From Porphyromonadaceae bacterium UBA7332 (lineage in GTDB: Bacteria > Bacteroidota > Bacteroidia > Bacteroidales > UBA7332), in the NCBI GenBank assembly GCA_002471225.1, contig DKPO01000020.1, positions 33,536 through 79,013 on the forward strand: a DNA stretch of 45,478 nt, in the 5' to 3' direction. The notes below the pieces were generated by a model. It worked only from the letters and a program-made list of their open reading frames with translations. It was not told the DNA's origin and searched no databases. Shown one piece after another: positions 8,799 to 17,206 of this stretch. Made by a program: the position numbers and the translations under genes. The first letter of the stretch is position 1. Every line of letters begins with the position of its first letter.

Positions 8799-9624
8799 TC
8801 TGATCGATAAATTAATCGATTTAGCATTGGAAGAAGATATCCATACAGGGGATATAACAACGGAATCAATTATACCTGAATCGTCTCAGGCAATTGCAAC
8901 AATGACTGCAAAAGCTGATGGTGTGATATCAGGGTTGAACGTTATTAAAACTGTTTTTGAGCGTTTTCAAAAAGATATCGTATGGACTCCGTTTGTGAAA
9001 GATGGGGATCATGTGAAAAAAGGCGATGTGATTTTACGTATTGAGGCAAGTTATCCGACCCTTTTAAGAGGAGAGCGTTTGTCACTGAATATTTTTCAAC
9101 GTATGTCGGGTATCGCTACTGAAACCAACAAGTATGTAAAAGAACTGAGTGATACCAATACACAGTTATTGGATACGCGTAAAACGGCTCCTGGTCTTCG
9201 TGTATTGGATAAGCTGGCTGTTAAACATGGTGGCGGAACAAATCATCGTATGGGGTTGTATGATATGGTTATGATTAAAGATAATCATATTAAAATGGCA
9301 GGATCAATTACAAAAGCTGTTGAGCAGGTTCGTCAGAATGTGCCGGCTGAAATCAAGATTGAAGTAGAAACAACTACTTTAGCTGAGGTGCAGGAAGCGT
9401 TGGATTGTAAAGTTGATATCATTATGCTTGATAATATGAGTAATGAAACAATGACACAAGCTGTTCAACTTATTGGAGGAAGAGCGAAAACAGAAGCTTC
9501 CGGTAATATGAATATCCCTCGTTTGAAAGAAGTAGCGGCAACAGGCGTAGACTTTATCAGTGTAGGAGCATTAACGCATACGGTTTCGGCGATGGATATC
9601 AGTATGAATATTCAGGTTCAATAA
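8779..9624 (+). CDS. nadC: Nicotinate-nucleotide pyrophosphorylase (quinolinate phosphoribosyltransferase)
   Basis: The protein has 281 residues, a normal NadC length. It converts quinolinate and PRPP to nicotinate mononucleotide, CO2 and pyrophosphate, the third step of the pathway encoded here. Family motifs are LEEDIHTGDITT near the start, ERLSLNIFQRMSGIAT, the active-site DTRKTAPGLR block, HGGGTNHRMGL and MIKDNH, then EVETTT and IIMLDNM in the barrel. The ATG lies inside the nadB end, 20 bases before the nadB stop. Confidence 0.97.
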   Translation: MTTQYTNLIDKLIDLALEEDIHTGDITTESIIPESSQAIATMTAKADGVISGLNVIKTVFERFQKDIVWTPFVKDGDHVKKGDVILRIEASYPTLLRGERLSLNIFQRMSGIATETNKYVKELSDTNTQLLDTRKTAPGLRVLDKLAVKHGGGTNHRMGLYDMVMIKDNHIKMAGSITKAVEQVRQNVPAEIKIEVETTTLAEVQEALDCKVDIIMLDNMSNETMTQAVQLIGGRAKTEASGNMNIPRLKEVAATGVDFISVGALTHTVSAMDISMNIQVQ

Positions 9625-9642
9625 TCCTAATATAATAGCAGA

Positions 9643-10569
9643 ATGGAAAAACAAGCATTGATAGAAGCGATTGAGAAACTGAAGAAAGAAAAAAATGCCA
9701 TTGTTCTGGCACACTATTACGCACATCCTGATGTGCAGGATATTGCAGATTTTTTAGGAGATTCATTAGAATTGTCACGAAAAGCAGGTTCAACAGATGC
9801 CGATATTATCGTTTTTTGTGGGGTTCATTTTATGGCAGAGACTGCAGCTATAATTTCACCTGATAAAAAAGTACTGATACCAGCTTTACGTGCAGGTTGT
9901 TCATTAGCAGAAAGTATAGAAGGAGAAGATTTGAGAGAGTGGAAACAAGCGAACCCGGACGGGATCATTGTCAGTTATGTGAATACTACTGCTGAGGTGA
10001 AAGCCGAGACAGACTATTGCTGTACTTCTGCGAATGCTCTGAAAGTTATCAAGCATTTACCGGCTGATAAAAAAATTCTTTTTTCTCCGGACTATAATTT
10101 AGGGAGCTATATCCAGAAAGTGACCGGACGTAAGATGGAAATATGGAGAGGGAATTGCTGTGTGCATCAAAAGATTACGACAGATATGATTGTTCGTAAA
10201 ATAGAAGAATATCCCGATGCAGATATACTGATACATCCGGAATCGATTTGTTCACATGATGATCGTATTCTGAATACACCGGTTTGTTATCTATATTCAA
10301 CATCCGGAATCATTCGTCATGCAAAAGAGTCGCCAAAGAAAAGATTCGTTATAGCAACGGAAAATGAAACAATTCATAAGTTACAAAAGGATAATCCGGA
10401 TAAAGAATTTATACCCGTTGATTCTAAAACAATTTGTGGGTCAATGAAGCGAGTTACATTACAGGGTGTTTATGAGGCACTTCTTGAAGAGAAATATCAG
10501 GTGAAAATATCTCCTGAAATTTGTGAGAAAGCACTTTTGCCTATCCAGAGAATGATGGAGATCGGATAA
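9643..10569 (+). CDS. nadA: Quinolinate synthase
   Basis: The protein has 308 residues, the compact NadA type. It condenses iminoaspartate with dihydroxyacetone phosphate to quinolinate, using a [4Fe-4S] cluster. The three expected cluster cysteines are visible: Cys86 (RAGCSLAES), Cys172 (in the C-x-V-H motif) and Cys265 (KTICGSMK). LAHYYAHPDVQDIADFLGDS at the start and VSYVNTTAEVKAETD in the middle are characteristic. It starts 18 bases after nadC, completing the operon. Order B-C-A differs from the A-B-C order in many other bacteria. Confidence 0.97.
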   Translation: MEKQALIEAIEKLKKEKNAIVLAHYYAHPDVQDIADFLGDSLELSRKAGSTDADIIVFCGVHFMAETAAIISPDKKVLIPALRAGCSLAESIEGEDLREWKQANPDGIIVSYVNTTAEVKAETDYCCTSANALKVIKHLPADKKILFSPDYNLGSYIQKVTGRKMEIWRGNCCVHQKITTDMIVRKIEEYPDADILIHPESICSHDDRILNTPVCYLYSTSGIIRHAKESPKKRFVIATENETIHKLQKDNPDKEFIPVDSKTICGSMKRVTLQGVYEALLEEKYQVKISPEICEKALLPIQRMMEIG

Positions 10570-10597
10570 ACTGATCTTCTCTCAACTATAATATAAA

Positions 10598-10629
10598 AAC
10601 AGCGGTTTTATTCCCATAAAACCGCTGTT
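10598..10629. terminator. Terminator hairpin between convergent nadA and the GAPDH gene
   Basis: Perfect 14-bp arms (10598-10611 and 10616-10629) enclose the loop tccc. The T-rich flank lies on the left when read on the minus strand (ttttatattat), so it fits the leftward GAPDH transcript best; the same stem can also end the nadA transcript. Confidence 0.7.
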
Positions 10630-10820
10630 AACACACCAATAATCGAGATTAAGTTTATCCATATACATGAATAACCAATCATAATAAAATATATTATGCT
10701 TCGATAAGTGAGAATTGAAGCTCTGCTCAAAGGATCATATATCCTTTCATATTTTATTAATGATTATTTTCTGATTTGAAAAATGCTATCAAAAAAGAAA
10801 ATAAGGGTTATTCGATAGGT

Positions 10821-11882
10821 TTACATATTTAAGTGGTAATTCTTGTTTCTAATCAGCTCATTATTCAATACGATTTTTTGATCGTATGTATATGTATATT
10901 TAATCAAATCCAATAATTTGTTAGAGTAACCAATCTCATTATCATACCATGCTATAATTTTAAAAAACGAATCCGAAACAGACATTCCTGATGTAGCATC
11001 GAAATAGGACGTTTTCGTTTGGTCCAGAAAGTCAGATGATACCCTTTCCTCATCTTCATAACCTATAATATCTGACATCGAAGTTTCAGAAGCGTCTTTA
11101 ATTACTTTGCATATCTCCTCATAACAAGTATTCTGTTTTAATTTGACAGATAAATCAATTACTGATACATCGAGAGTAGGAACTCTAAAGCATATACCAG
11201 TCAATTTGCCCTCAAGTTCGGGTATTATTTTACCAATAGATTTTGCTGCTCCTGTATGGTAGGGAATAATGTTTGCAAGACCTGATCGTCCGGCTCTGTA
11301 ATCTCTTTTGGAATATGAATCCACAACTTTTTGAGTACCTGTGACCGGATGTACCGTTGTCATTAGTCCTTCTTGTATTCCGAAATGTTTATGCAGAATA
11401 TAAGCTATCGGAGCTAAACAATTGGTCGTACATGAAGCATTTGATATTATACTCTGACCTATATATTTATCGAGGTTAACACCGGAAACAAACATAGGCG
11501 TGTTATCTTCAGCCGGGGCAGAAAGCACTACCTTTGATGCTCCGGCATTGAGATGTTTTTTTGCTAAATCATACGTGAGAAATTTACCTGTGGATTCGAC
11601 AACGTAGTCAACGTTTATTTCGTTCCATCTTAAATTTGCAGGATCTTGTATTTGTGTGACACGAATCTTATGCCCGTTAATGATCAGATTATTATCTTCA
11701 CACATAATATTATACTTCAAAGTATGATGAACAGTATCATATTTCAACAAATAAATAACTTGCTCAATACTCAGAATATCATTAATTCCTACTACTTCAA
11801 GATCGCATCTTTCAAGACAGGCTCTGAATATCATTCGCCCGATTCGTCCGAAACCATTAATACCTATACGTATGTTATGCAT
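10821..11882 (-). CDS. Divergent glyceraldehyde-3-phosphate dehydrogenase
   Basis: The protein has 353 residues, a little longer than the usual 330-340 because of a C-terminal tail of about 20 residues. It carries the NAD-binding GINGFGRIGR (8-17), NAD-type N34-D35, catalytic Cys151 in SNASCTTNCLAP, catalytic His178 in TTVHPVTGTQ, the substrate-binding TGAAK block, FRVPTLDVSVIDL and WYDNEIGYSN. Reaction: oxidative phosphorylation of glyceraldehyde-3-phosphate to 1,3-bisphosphoglycerate with NAD. Several usually constant positions differ (VHP for VHA/VHS, DSYS for DGPS, PYHTGAAK for PSSTGAAK), so it looks like a paralogue rather than the housekeeping enzyme. It lies 38 bases after a broken MFS transporter on the same strand. 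GAPDH fold and catalysis are clear; the special role is open. Confidence 0.93.
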   Translation of the reverse strand: MHNIRIGINGFGRIGRMIFRACLERCDLEVVGINDILSIEQVIYLLKYDTVHHTLKYNIMCEDNNLIINGHKIRVTQIQDPANLRWNEINVDYVVESTGKFLTYDLAKKHLNAGASKVVLSAPAEDNTPMFVSGVNLDKYIGQSIISNASCTTNCLAPIAYILHKHFGIQEGLMTTVHPVTGTQKVVDSYSKRDYRAGRSGLANIIPYHTGAAKSIGKIIPELEGKLTGICFRVPTLDVSVIDLSVKLKQNTCYEEICKVIKDASETSMSDIIGYEDEERVSSDFLDQTKTSYFDATSGMSVSDSFFKIIAWYDNEIGYSNKLLDLIKYTYTYDQKIVLNNELIRNKNYHLNM

Positions 11883-11920
11883 GGCAATGAAATGTTTAGT
11901 TTATATTAATATCAATTCTT

Positions 11921-12541
11921 CTAGTTCTCAGAAGTACTATTGGTTGTACTTTCTCCTGAGAAAAGAATTTTTGATCGAAATGTAAAAGAAATAATAAACA
12001 TTATTACAGCCATTATCATATTAATCCAGAACGGGAATTCCATATTATCTTTTTTATCAAAAATAAATTGACAAAAAGTAGCAATAAATGGACAAAGATA
12101 TATGGCTAAGTAATTAACAGACATTACACAAGCCAATCCAAAGATGGCTTTTTTTGGATTTGTCGATAAAGATGTCTTATCATAAATAAGAGGTTGAACA
12201 ATACCATATCCGAATCCGATTAAAAAGATTCCTGCTGCTATCGCTGCAATAAACGGACAAAGAAGGATTAACAAAAAGCCAATTGCAATGAAAGCAAATG
12301 ATAGATAGATTGTATTATTTTTGAGTCCTTTTACAATTGGATTGATAAAGAATCCCGGAAATGTAATTGCTAAAAATAAGATTGAGATCAACCATCCGGA
12401 CTCAACACTGCTTATATTATGTTTATCTAATATGAAAGATAGATTATAGGATACGAGTATTATAATATATCCTGAATTAAATTCTGTATGTCTGAATAAA
12501 ACAAAACTGATTACTTGATATATAGATAGAACATGTCGGCT
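11921..12541 (-). pseudogene. 5'-truncated major facilitator superfamily transporter
   Basis: From a TTG at 12391 the frame gives 156 residues with at least four membrane segments and ends in a hydrophilic Ser/Thr/Asn tail, matching the C-terminal half of a 12-helix MFS carrier (FGYGIVQPLIYDKTSL lies between helices). Reading upstream past the TTG, the same frame stays open for 50 more codons to a TAG at 12542-12544. Those codons also read as transporter (for example FRHTEFNSGYIIILVSYN, then SGWLISILFL), without any ATG. The N-terminal six helices are therefore missing and no start codon is visible. I read this as a gene remnant left by a deletion. Its partner is the divergent GAPDH gene 38 bases downstream. 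Substrate cannot be told. Confidence 0.75.
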
Positions 12542-12544
12542 CTA

Positions 12545-13231
12545 AAAAGGTTATTGGATTTTATAATTTTAACTATATTTTTTTTGATAAAAATGTGGTG
12601 TAATATTTAAATTATTTGTGTAGTTCTTTTGGTAAAATCTTATACTATATATGATATATGTCGGATGAATTTTTTATGTTAATGAATTCTTGCTTTTTAT
12701 TTAATGGTAGAACTTATTATTTGCATTTTTATATTTTGCTTGTATTATGTAATGCTTATTAATTCTTTGTTTTGAGATTTAGTAATACATAATCAGTGTG
12801 TTATCAAATTTTTATAGTGATTTTAAATATTTGCATTTTAAGAAGTGACTTGCTATCTGCGAGTGTTAACATAATGTATAATTATCATTATAGTGTAAAC
12901 TGCTGTTAAGTTTAAGAACCTGTTTTTCTCTGGTGTAAAACATAATGTATTATTGTATATTATTAAAAACTGGTTACTATTGGAATTGTGGTAGTATGCT
13001 GTATGTTTCTGTTTTCTATCTGATCTTAATGATTTCAGGCAAATTGTAATGTGAAGAATGATTTGAGAAGTAATATGTAATAATAAATAGCCTATTGGTA
13101 AATGTGGAATGCTATACATAGGTTTGAAAAAGATTATATTTAAGTAAATGAGCTGAGGAAGCCATGCAAACTTAAATAAAGATTAGATTGTTCTTATAAC
13201 GTAACTGGACTAGTAATTAATACATTATGTG
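12545..13231. other. AT-rich stretch of about 690 bp without a gene
   Basis: The sequence is clearly more AT-rich than its surroundings and has many stops in all frames. An 88-codon minus-strand frame (12853-13119) has no recognisable domain and a low-complexity composition. A short motif, cataatgtat next to gtgtaaa, occurs twice (about 12870-12900 and 12936-12955). No RNA gene or clear promoter was found. The stretch lies directly upstream of the truncated MFS gene, so it may be the scar of the event that removed its 5' half. Confidence 0.5.
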
Positions 13232-14515
13232 ATGGATCAAATTAATTTAAAAACTCACAAACCGAAAGTGTTGGTTCTCGGATCTAATTTTGGAGGGCTT
13301 ACAGTTGCGCGTTTAATCCGTGAAGAAGCGGGTCACACGGTTGATATTACTGTCGTGGACCGTAAATCTTATCTCTTGTTTGTTCCGAATATTCCTTTAG
13401 AAGTATTTGCGAACAATGATCCTATTGATAAACTGCATATGCCTTTTTATCATTTTCTCAAAGAGGACAATATTGATTTTCTTCAAGCAGAAGTGAAAGA
13501 GATTGATGTCGTTTCAAAAAATGTAACAATAATGCCGGTAGAGCGTCCTGGAAGTGCTAGTGAAAAGGTGTATTATGATTATCTGGTTATAGCGTTAGGC
13601 GCAAGGCTGGACTATGAAGCTATACCAGGTTTTGCTGAATATGGTCATACTGTTTCTGATAGTTATTATGGGAATAAATTGAGACGATATTTATTTAACG
13701 GACATTATAAAGGTGGTCCGATAGCTGTTGGTTCGGCTCGTTTTAAAATGGGTAAAAAAGGAAATCCTGAATGGCTCAATGAAATGAAAGCTGCTTGCGA
13801 AGGACCTCCGTTGGAGATTTCATTAGGCTTGTCGGACTTGCTTGAACAGCGTAAATGGGGAAGTTCGAAAAATATAACTTTATTTACACCTGGCGAATAC
13901 ATTGCTGAGGATGCAGGTATACCAATTGTGAAAGAGTTTTTGCATATGGCTGTTGATGAAATGAAAATGGGCTATGTGAATAATGTTGGTGATATTAAAG
14001 AAATATATAAAGACGGTATTGAATTTATCAATGGTCAGTCTGTAGAAGCGGAGTTGAAAATTGTTCTTCCGAACTGGAATCCTCATGTCTTTATGAAAGA
14101 TTTACCAATAGTAGATGAAGAAGGCTTTTTAATGACGGATTTATATATGCGAAACAAGGAGCATCCGGAAGTGATGGGAGTAGGTGATGCTACTGCATTA
14201 GCTGCACCGAAACTTGGCGGAATAGGCGATATGCAGGCTCGAATTGTGGCTCGCCAGATAGCTAAGGATATGGGTGTTCTCAAGCATCCTGCAGATGATA
14301 AGCCTTTTAATCCTGTGATTATGTGTTTTGGGGATATGGGACATCATAAGGCATTTTATATTCATTCGGATCTTTTCTATGGAGGAAAAACGGGAATAAT
14401 GAAAATGGGGCATATGTATTATGCTATGAAAATGGGATTTAAAGAAATGTACTACCGTACAGGAGGTAAACCTCCGGGATGGGGTATTCGTTTGACAGAA
14501 ATAGTTGGTGATTGA
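13232..14515 (+). CDS. Sulfide:quinone oxidoreductase-like FAD-dependent oxidoreductase
   Basis: The protein has 427 residues from the ATG at 13232; a GTG one codon earlier is the alternative start. It has the two-dinucleotide-binding-domain fold: an N-terminal FAD-binding VLVLGSNFGGLTVARLI, DYLVIALGARLDY in the middle and a late GVGDATALAAPKLGG motif before the C-terminal region. The overall pattern fits the sulfide:quinone oxidoreductase/NDH-2 group. A cysteine at 189 (AACEGPP) sits where sulfide:quinone reductases have a redox cysteine, and another lies in the C-terminal VIMCFGDMGHH. The likely role is passing electrons from sulfide or another donor to quinone at the membrane. It is a single gene ending in a strong terminator. 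Exact substrate is uncertain. Confidence 0.8.
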   Translation: MDQINLKTHKPKVLVLGSNFGGLTVARLIREEAGHTVDITVVDRKSYLLFVPNIPLEVFANNDPIDKLHMPFYHFLKEDNIDFLQAEVKEIDVVSKNVTIMPVERPGSASEKVYYDYLVIALGARLDYEAIPGFAEYGHTVSDSYYGNKLRRYLFNGHYKGGPIAVGSARFKMGKKGNPEWLNEMKAACEGPPLEISLGLSDLLEQRKWGSSKNITLFTPGEYIAEDAGIPIVKEFLHMAVDEMKMGYVNNVGDIKEIYKDGIEFINGQSVEAELKIVLPNWNPHVFMKDLPIVDEEGFLMTDLYMRNKEHPEVMGVGDATALAAPKLGGIGDMQARIVARQIAKDMGVLKHPADDKPFNPVIMCFGDMGHHKAFYIHSDLFYGGKTGIMKMGHMYYAMKMGFKEMYYRTGGKPPGWGIRLTEIVGD

Positions 14516-14542
14516 TTTATGACTGCTCAAGTCGTATTAATG

Positions 14543-14580
14543 AAAGAGACCTGATAAAATCTTTTATCAGGTCTCTTTTT
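14543..14580. terminator. Strong intrinsic terminator between convergent genes
   Basis: Perfect 17-bp arms (14543-14559 and 14562-14578) are separated by two bases and followed by Ts on the plus strand. It ends the oxidoreductase transcript. The AAA at the left end gives a weaker U-run for the leftward DUF4396 transcript. Confidence 0.85.
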
Positions 14581-14593
14581 TACGTTCTGAATT

Positions 14594-15568
14594 CTACATA
14601 CCTTTTTTTAATCCGATTTTAATTAAAAACCAATTCATTGGGTAAGCGGTAATAAAGCCACATAACATAGCTATTTGCATATTAAACCAAAAATCAACCG
14701 ATGTTTTGCTATATTGATAACCATCATTGATAATAAATATGGATATGGCCATCCATCCATACATACCAATTTGCCAGGATGTTAATGATAAGAAATCAGC
14801 TTTGGTAGCTTTCTCAATAGCTTTTTGTATATTAATTTTACTATCCATTTCTCTTATAGCAGCATATTGAAAATAGACACCAATAATTAAAGCTAAAATA
14901 TAATCAAATATCCATGCTCCTATAAGGAAACTACCTCCTATATAAATGGGGTGAAGTCCGGTAAATGATTCACCTATGATATCTGCCAGTGTACAGCCTG
15001 CTCCACAATGTAAAGCTGATAGTCCAATAGATTGCCATTTTGGTAAATTCATATCCATACCTTTCATGTTTTTCATATCCATGTTTTCCATGGCGGTATT
15101 ATCCATTTTCATGCTTTTCATGTCCATGTTTTCCATGGCGGTATTATCCATTTTCATGTTTTTCATATCCATGTTTTCCATGTCGGCATTATCCATTTTC
15201 ATGTTTTTCATGTCCATGTTTTCCATGTTGGTATTATCCATTTTCATGTTTTTCATGTCCATGTTTTCCATGTTGGTTTTATCCATTTTCATACTCCCCA
15301 TGTTCATTTTTTGGGAACTCATACTATCAAAGTCAGATGTATGCATTGCTTTAGAGTCTTCTTTGGTACTTTTTTTGCTTCTTCCAATAAGAAGATAGGC
15401 TATTAATCCCAAAATTGAAGCCCAAAGTCCCGTTAAAACCCACACTGGAGCCATTATCTTCATCCCTTGTTTATGAGTTCGTAAATCTACAGCAATAAAT
15501 ATTGCGCAAATCAAAGCAGTTGTTAGAAAAAAACCACCGATAATAGTGAATAGGCTTAAAGATTCCAT
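14594..15568 (-). CDS. DUF4396 membrane protein with methionine-rich repeats
   Basis: The protein has 324 residues. Two membrane helices near the N-terminus (about 7-28 and 38-62) are followed by a hydrophilic region of about 110 residues very rich in Met, Asp, Asn and Lys. This holds five 15-residue repeats of the type MKMDNTNMENMDMKN. A DUF4396 domain begins near 178, with the conserved HCGAGC (187-192), DIIGE, YIGGSFLIGAWIFDYI and several further helices. DUF4396 proteins are polytopic and of unknown function; the His/Cys motif suggests metal contact. Dense MxM/MxxM spacing resembles Cu(I)/Ag(I)-binding Met motifs of copper-handling proteins. I infer a role in copper or other soft-metal handling. 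It is monocistronic and convergent with the flavoprotein gene. Confidence 0.85.
   Translation of the reverse strand: MESLSLFTIIGGFFLTTALICAIFIAVDLRTHKQGMKIMAPVWVLTGLWASILGLIAYLLIGRSKKSTKEDSKAMHTSDFDSMSSQKMNMGSMKMDKTNMENMDMKNMKMDNTNMENMDMKNMKMDNADMENMDMKNMKMDNTAMENMDMKSMKMDNTAMENMDMKNMKGMDMNLPKWQSIGLSALHCGAGCTLADIIGESFTGLHPIYIGGSFLIGAWIFDYILALIIGVYFQYAAIREMDSKINIQKAIEKATKADFLSLTSWQIGMYGWMAISIFIINDGYQYSKTSVDFWFNMQIAMLCGFITAYPMNWFLIKIGLKKGM
15068..15292 (-). repeat. Five in-frame 45-bp tandem repeats encoding a Met-rich array
   Basis: Five units of 45 bp encode MKMD(K/N)(T/A)(N/D/A)MENMDMK(N/S). The units differ at only a few bases, so the array is recent or kept homogeneous and is likely to vary in copy number by slippage. 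Unit length is a multiple of three, so gain or loss would keep the frame. A partial sixth copy (MKGMDMN) follows at the C-terminal end. Confidence 0.9.
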
Positions 15569-15728
15569 AATTTAAATATGATAGGGTTTTAGTTGTATTT
15601 AATATCATTAAAACACTTCATATCTGAAAAAGATTAGAGGATTGTTTTAAATGGAGAGAATAAAAAACAAAATGATAATAGATGCTATTTTAGTTAATTA
15701 AATATAGCTTTAAATCAGAGGATTATTA

Positions 15729-15760
15729 ATTGATTTTCTTTTTTATATTTTGTAAGTTTG
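15729..15760 (+). promoter_or_regulatory. Promoter of the acetyltransferase gene
   Basis: ATTG at 15729-15732 and TAAGTTTG at 15753-15760 are spaced by 20 bases, a good fit to the Bacteroidetes -33/-7 pattern. The ATG at 15789 follows 28 bases later. Confidence 0.6.
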
Positions 15761-15788
15761 CCAAAAGGATAATAAAAACAGATGAACT

Positions 15789-16250
15789 ATGGTAGATACA
15801 CGCTTAGCACATTTTAATGATATAGATCAAATCAGACAAGTTTATCAAGATACAATAAGAAACAGTAATAAATATGATTATTCACCAGAGCAATTAGATG
15901 CCTGGATAAAACGAGGCGATAATCCTGACGAATGGGAAAACAGGATTCAAGATCAATATTTTATTGTTGCGACTGAAGCTGATCATATTATAGGTTTTGC
16001 CTCGTTACGGACAGATGGCTTCTTAAGTTATATGTTTGTTCAACCTGAATTTCAGTCAAAAGGGGTAGGACGTTTATTGTACGATAAAATTGAAAAGCAT
16101 GCCAAACGTATGGATATGTTTCAAATTATCAGTGCGGTGAGTGTGACGGCAAAAATATTCTTTGAAAAACTGGGTTTTGGATTAGTTAAAAAGCAAACAA
16201 TAAACATTGGAATAGATGTTACTAATTTTCTGATGCAAAAAAATCTCTGA
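15789..16250 (+). CDS. GNAT-family N-acetyltransferase
   Basis: The protein has 153 residues, a single GNAT domain. The acetyl-CoA binding motif A is visible as VQPEFQSKGVGRLLYDKIE, with the pyrophosphate loop Q89-SKGVG. The beta-4 strand GFLSYMFV precedes it and VTAKIFFEKLGFG (motif B, with the family Phe-x-x-x-Gly-Phe) follows. It transfers an acetyl group from acetyl-CoA to an amine; the acceptor cannot be predicted. It resembles small YafP-type acetyltransferases. It has its own promoter and stands before the DJ-1 family gene with a 97-bp gap. Confidence 0.88.
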   Translation: MVDTRLAHFNDIDQIRQVYQDTIRNSNKYDYSPEQLDAWIKRGDNPDEWENRIQDQYFIVATEADHIIGFASLRTDGFLSYMFVQPEFQSKGVGRLLYDKIEKHAKRMDMFQIISAVSVTAKIFFEKLGFGLVKKQTINIGIDVTNFLMQKNL

Positions 16251-16347
16251 ATAATATTTAAATGAATACTATGAAAAATAATTGATTAAAACTTACCTAT
16301 TTATGAGTTGTTATAGTACAAAGTGATAAAACTTAATTTTTTTGATT

Positions 16348-17034
16348 ATGGAAAAAGAAATGAAAGTTCTGTTTGTGCTATCTTCTCATTCAAGATTTGA
16401 TAGTACTGGCGAAAGTACCGGATGGTGGTTGAGTGAAGCCTCACATCCATGGAAAGAATTGCAAAAAGCTAATATAAAAGTGGATTTTGTTAGTCCAAAA
16501 GGAGGGAAAGCTCCTGTGACAGGTGTTGATATGTCCGATACTATTAATAAGGAGTTTTTAGCAGATAAGATTGTTCAGGAACAAATTGTCCATACATTGA
16601 CACCTGATAAGATTAATATTCATGATTATGTAGCAATCCATTTTGTTGGTGGACATGGCGCTTGTTATGATTTTCCCGGAAATCTTGCGTTATCTCAATT
16701 AGCTGCAGATTTTTATGATAATGGAAAAATAGTATCAGCAGTTTGTCATGGACCATCGGGGTTATTAAATGTGAAATTATGGGATGGTTCTTTCTTACTT
16801 AAAGATAAGAAAGTAACCGGATTCACAGATTTGGAAGAACTTGAAATTAAAAAAGTGTATGATGTTCCATTTTTACTTCAGTCAGAGATGATGCTTCGGG
16901 GAGGAATCTTTCAATTAAAACCTAATTGGAGCGATCATGTGGTTATAGATGGACGTTTGATAACAGGTCAGAATCCACAATCTGCCAGATCTTTAGGTCG
17001 GGAGCTAGTGAAAATGATTCAGGAGTTAAAATAA
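16348..17034 (+). CDS. DJ-1/PfpI (Hsp31-like) family protein
   Basis: The protein has 228 residues from the ATG at 16348; an in-frame TTG two codons upstream is less likely. It is a class I glutamine amidotransferase-like domain with the nucleophile elbow AVCHGPSGLL (Cys133, His134), GGHGACYDFP before it and an ESTGWWLSE segment near the N-terminus typical of the Hsp31/glyoxalase III branch. Members act as chaperones, glyoxalases or deglycases against methylglyoxal. The C-terminal GRLITGQNPQSARSLG motif is a family hallmark. Function within the family is not resolved by sequence. Confidence 0.88.
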   Translation: MEKEMKVLFVLSSHSRFDSTGESTGWWLSEASHPWKELQKANIKVDFVSPKGGKAPVTGVDMSDTINKEFLADKIVQEQIVHTLTPDKINIHDYVAIHFVGGHGACYDFPGNLALSQLAADFYDNGKIVSAVCHGPSGLLNVKLWDGSFLLKDKKVTGFTDLEELEIKKVYDVPFLLQSEMMLRGGIFQLKPNWSDHVVIDGRLITGQNPQSARSLGRELVKMIQELK

Positions 17035-17206
17035 AACATAAGTGTTCTTATCTCTTATATTTATCTAATGAAGTTGAAAAAATAGTTAGCGATTCTAACT
17101 CAATATAACTCTTTATCTCTGTAAAAGGGAGAGTTAGATAATTATAGGGATCTCAAATAATATCAGCAACATAAATATATAATTATATTATTTGGGTGTT
17201 TCATTA

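Noticed and set aside
12853..13119. 88-codon minus-strand frame in the AT-rich gap
   Set aside because: Low-complexity composition without recognisable motif in a region rich in stops; more likely chance.
14976..15398. Plus-strand frames rich in Phe/Met/Ser or Cys/Pro/Tyr opposite the Met-rich repeat
   Set aside because: They are antisense images of the 45-bp repeat in the DUF4396 gene, whose own strand shows a conserved domain.
16342..16347. TTG starts just upstream of the ATG for several genes (also 24196, 36011)
   Set aside because: An ATG lies a few codons later in each case and gives the usual family N-terminus, so I used the ATG.
17094..17138. 8-bp inverted repeat before fhs considered as a terminator or riboswitch
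   Set aside because: No T tail and no conserved aptamer blocks; too short to support a call.
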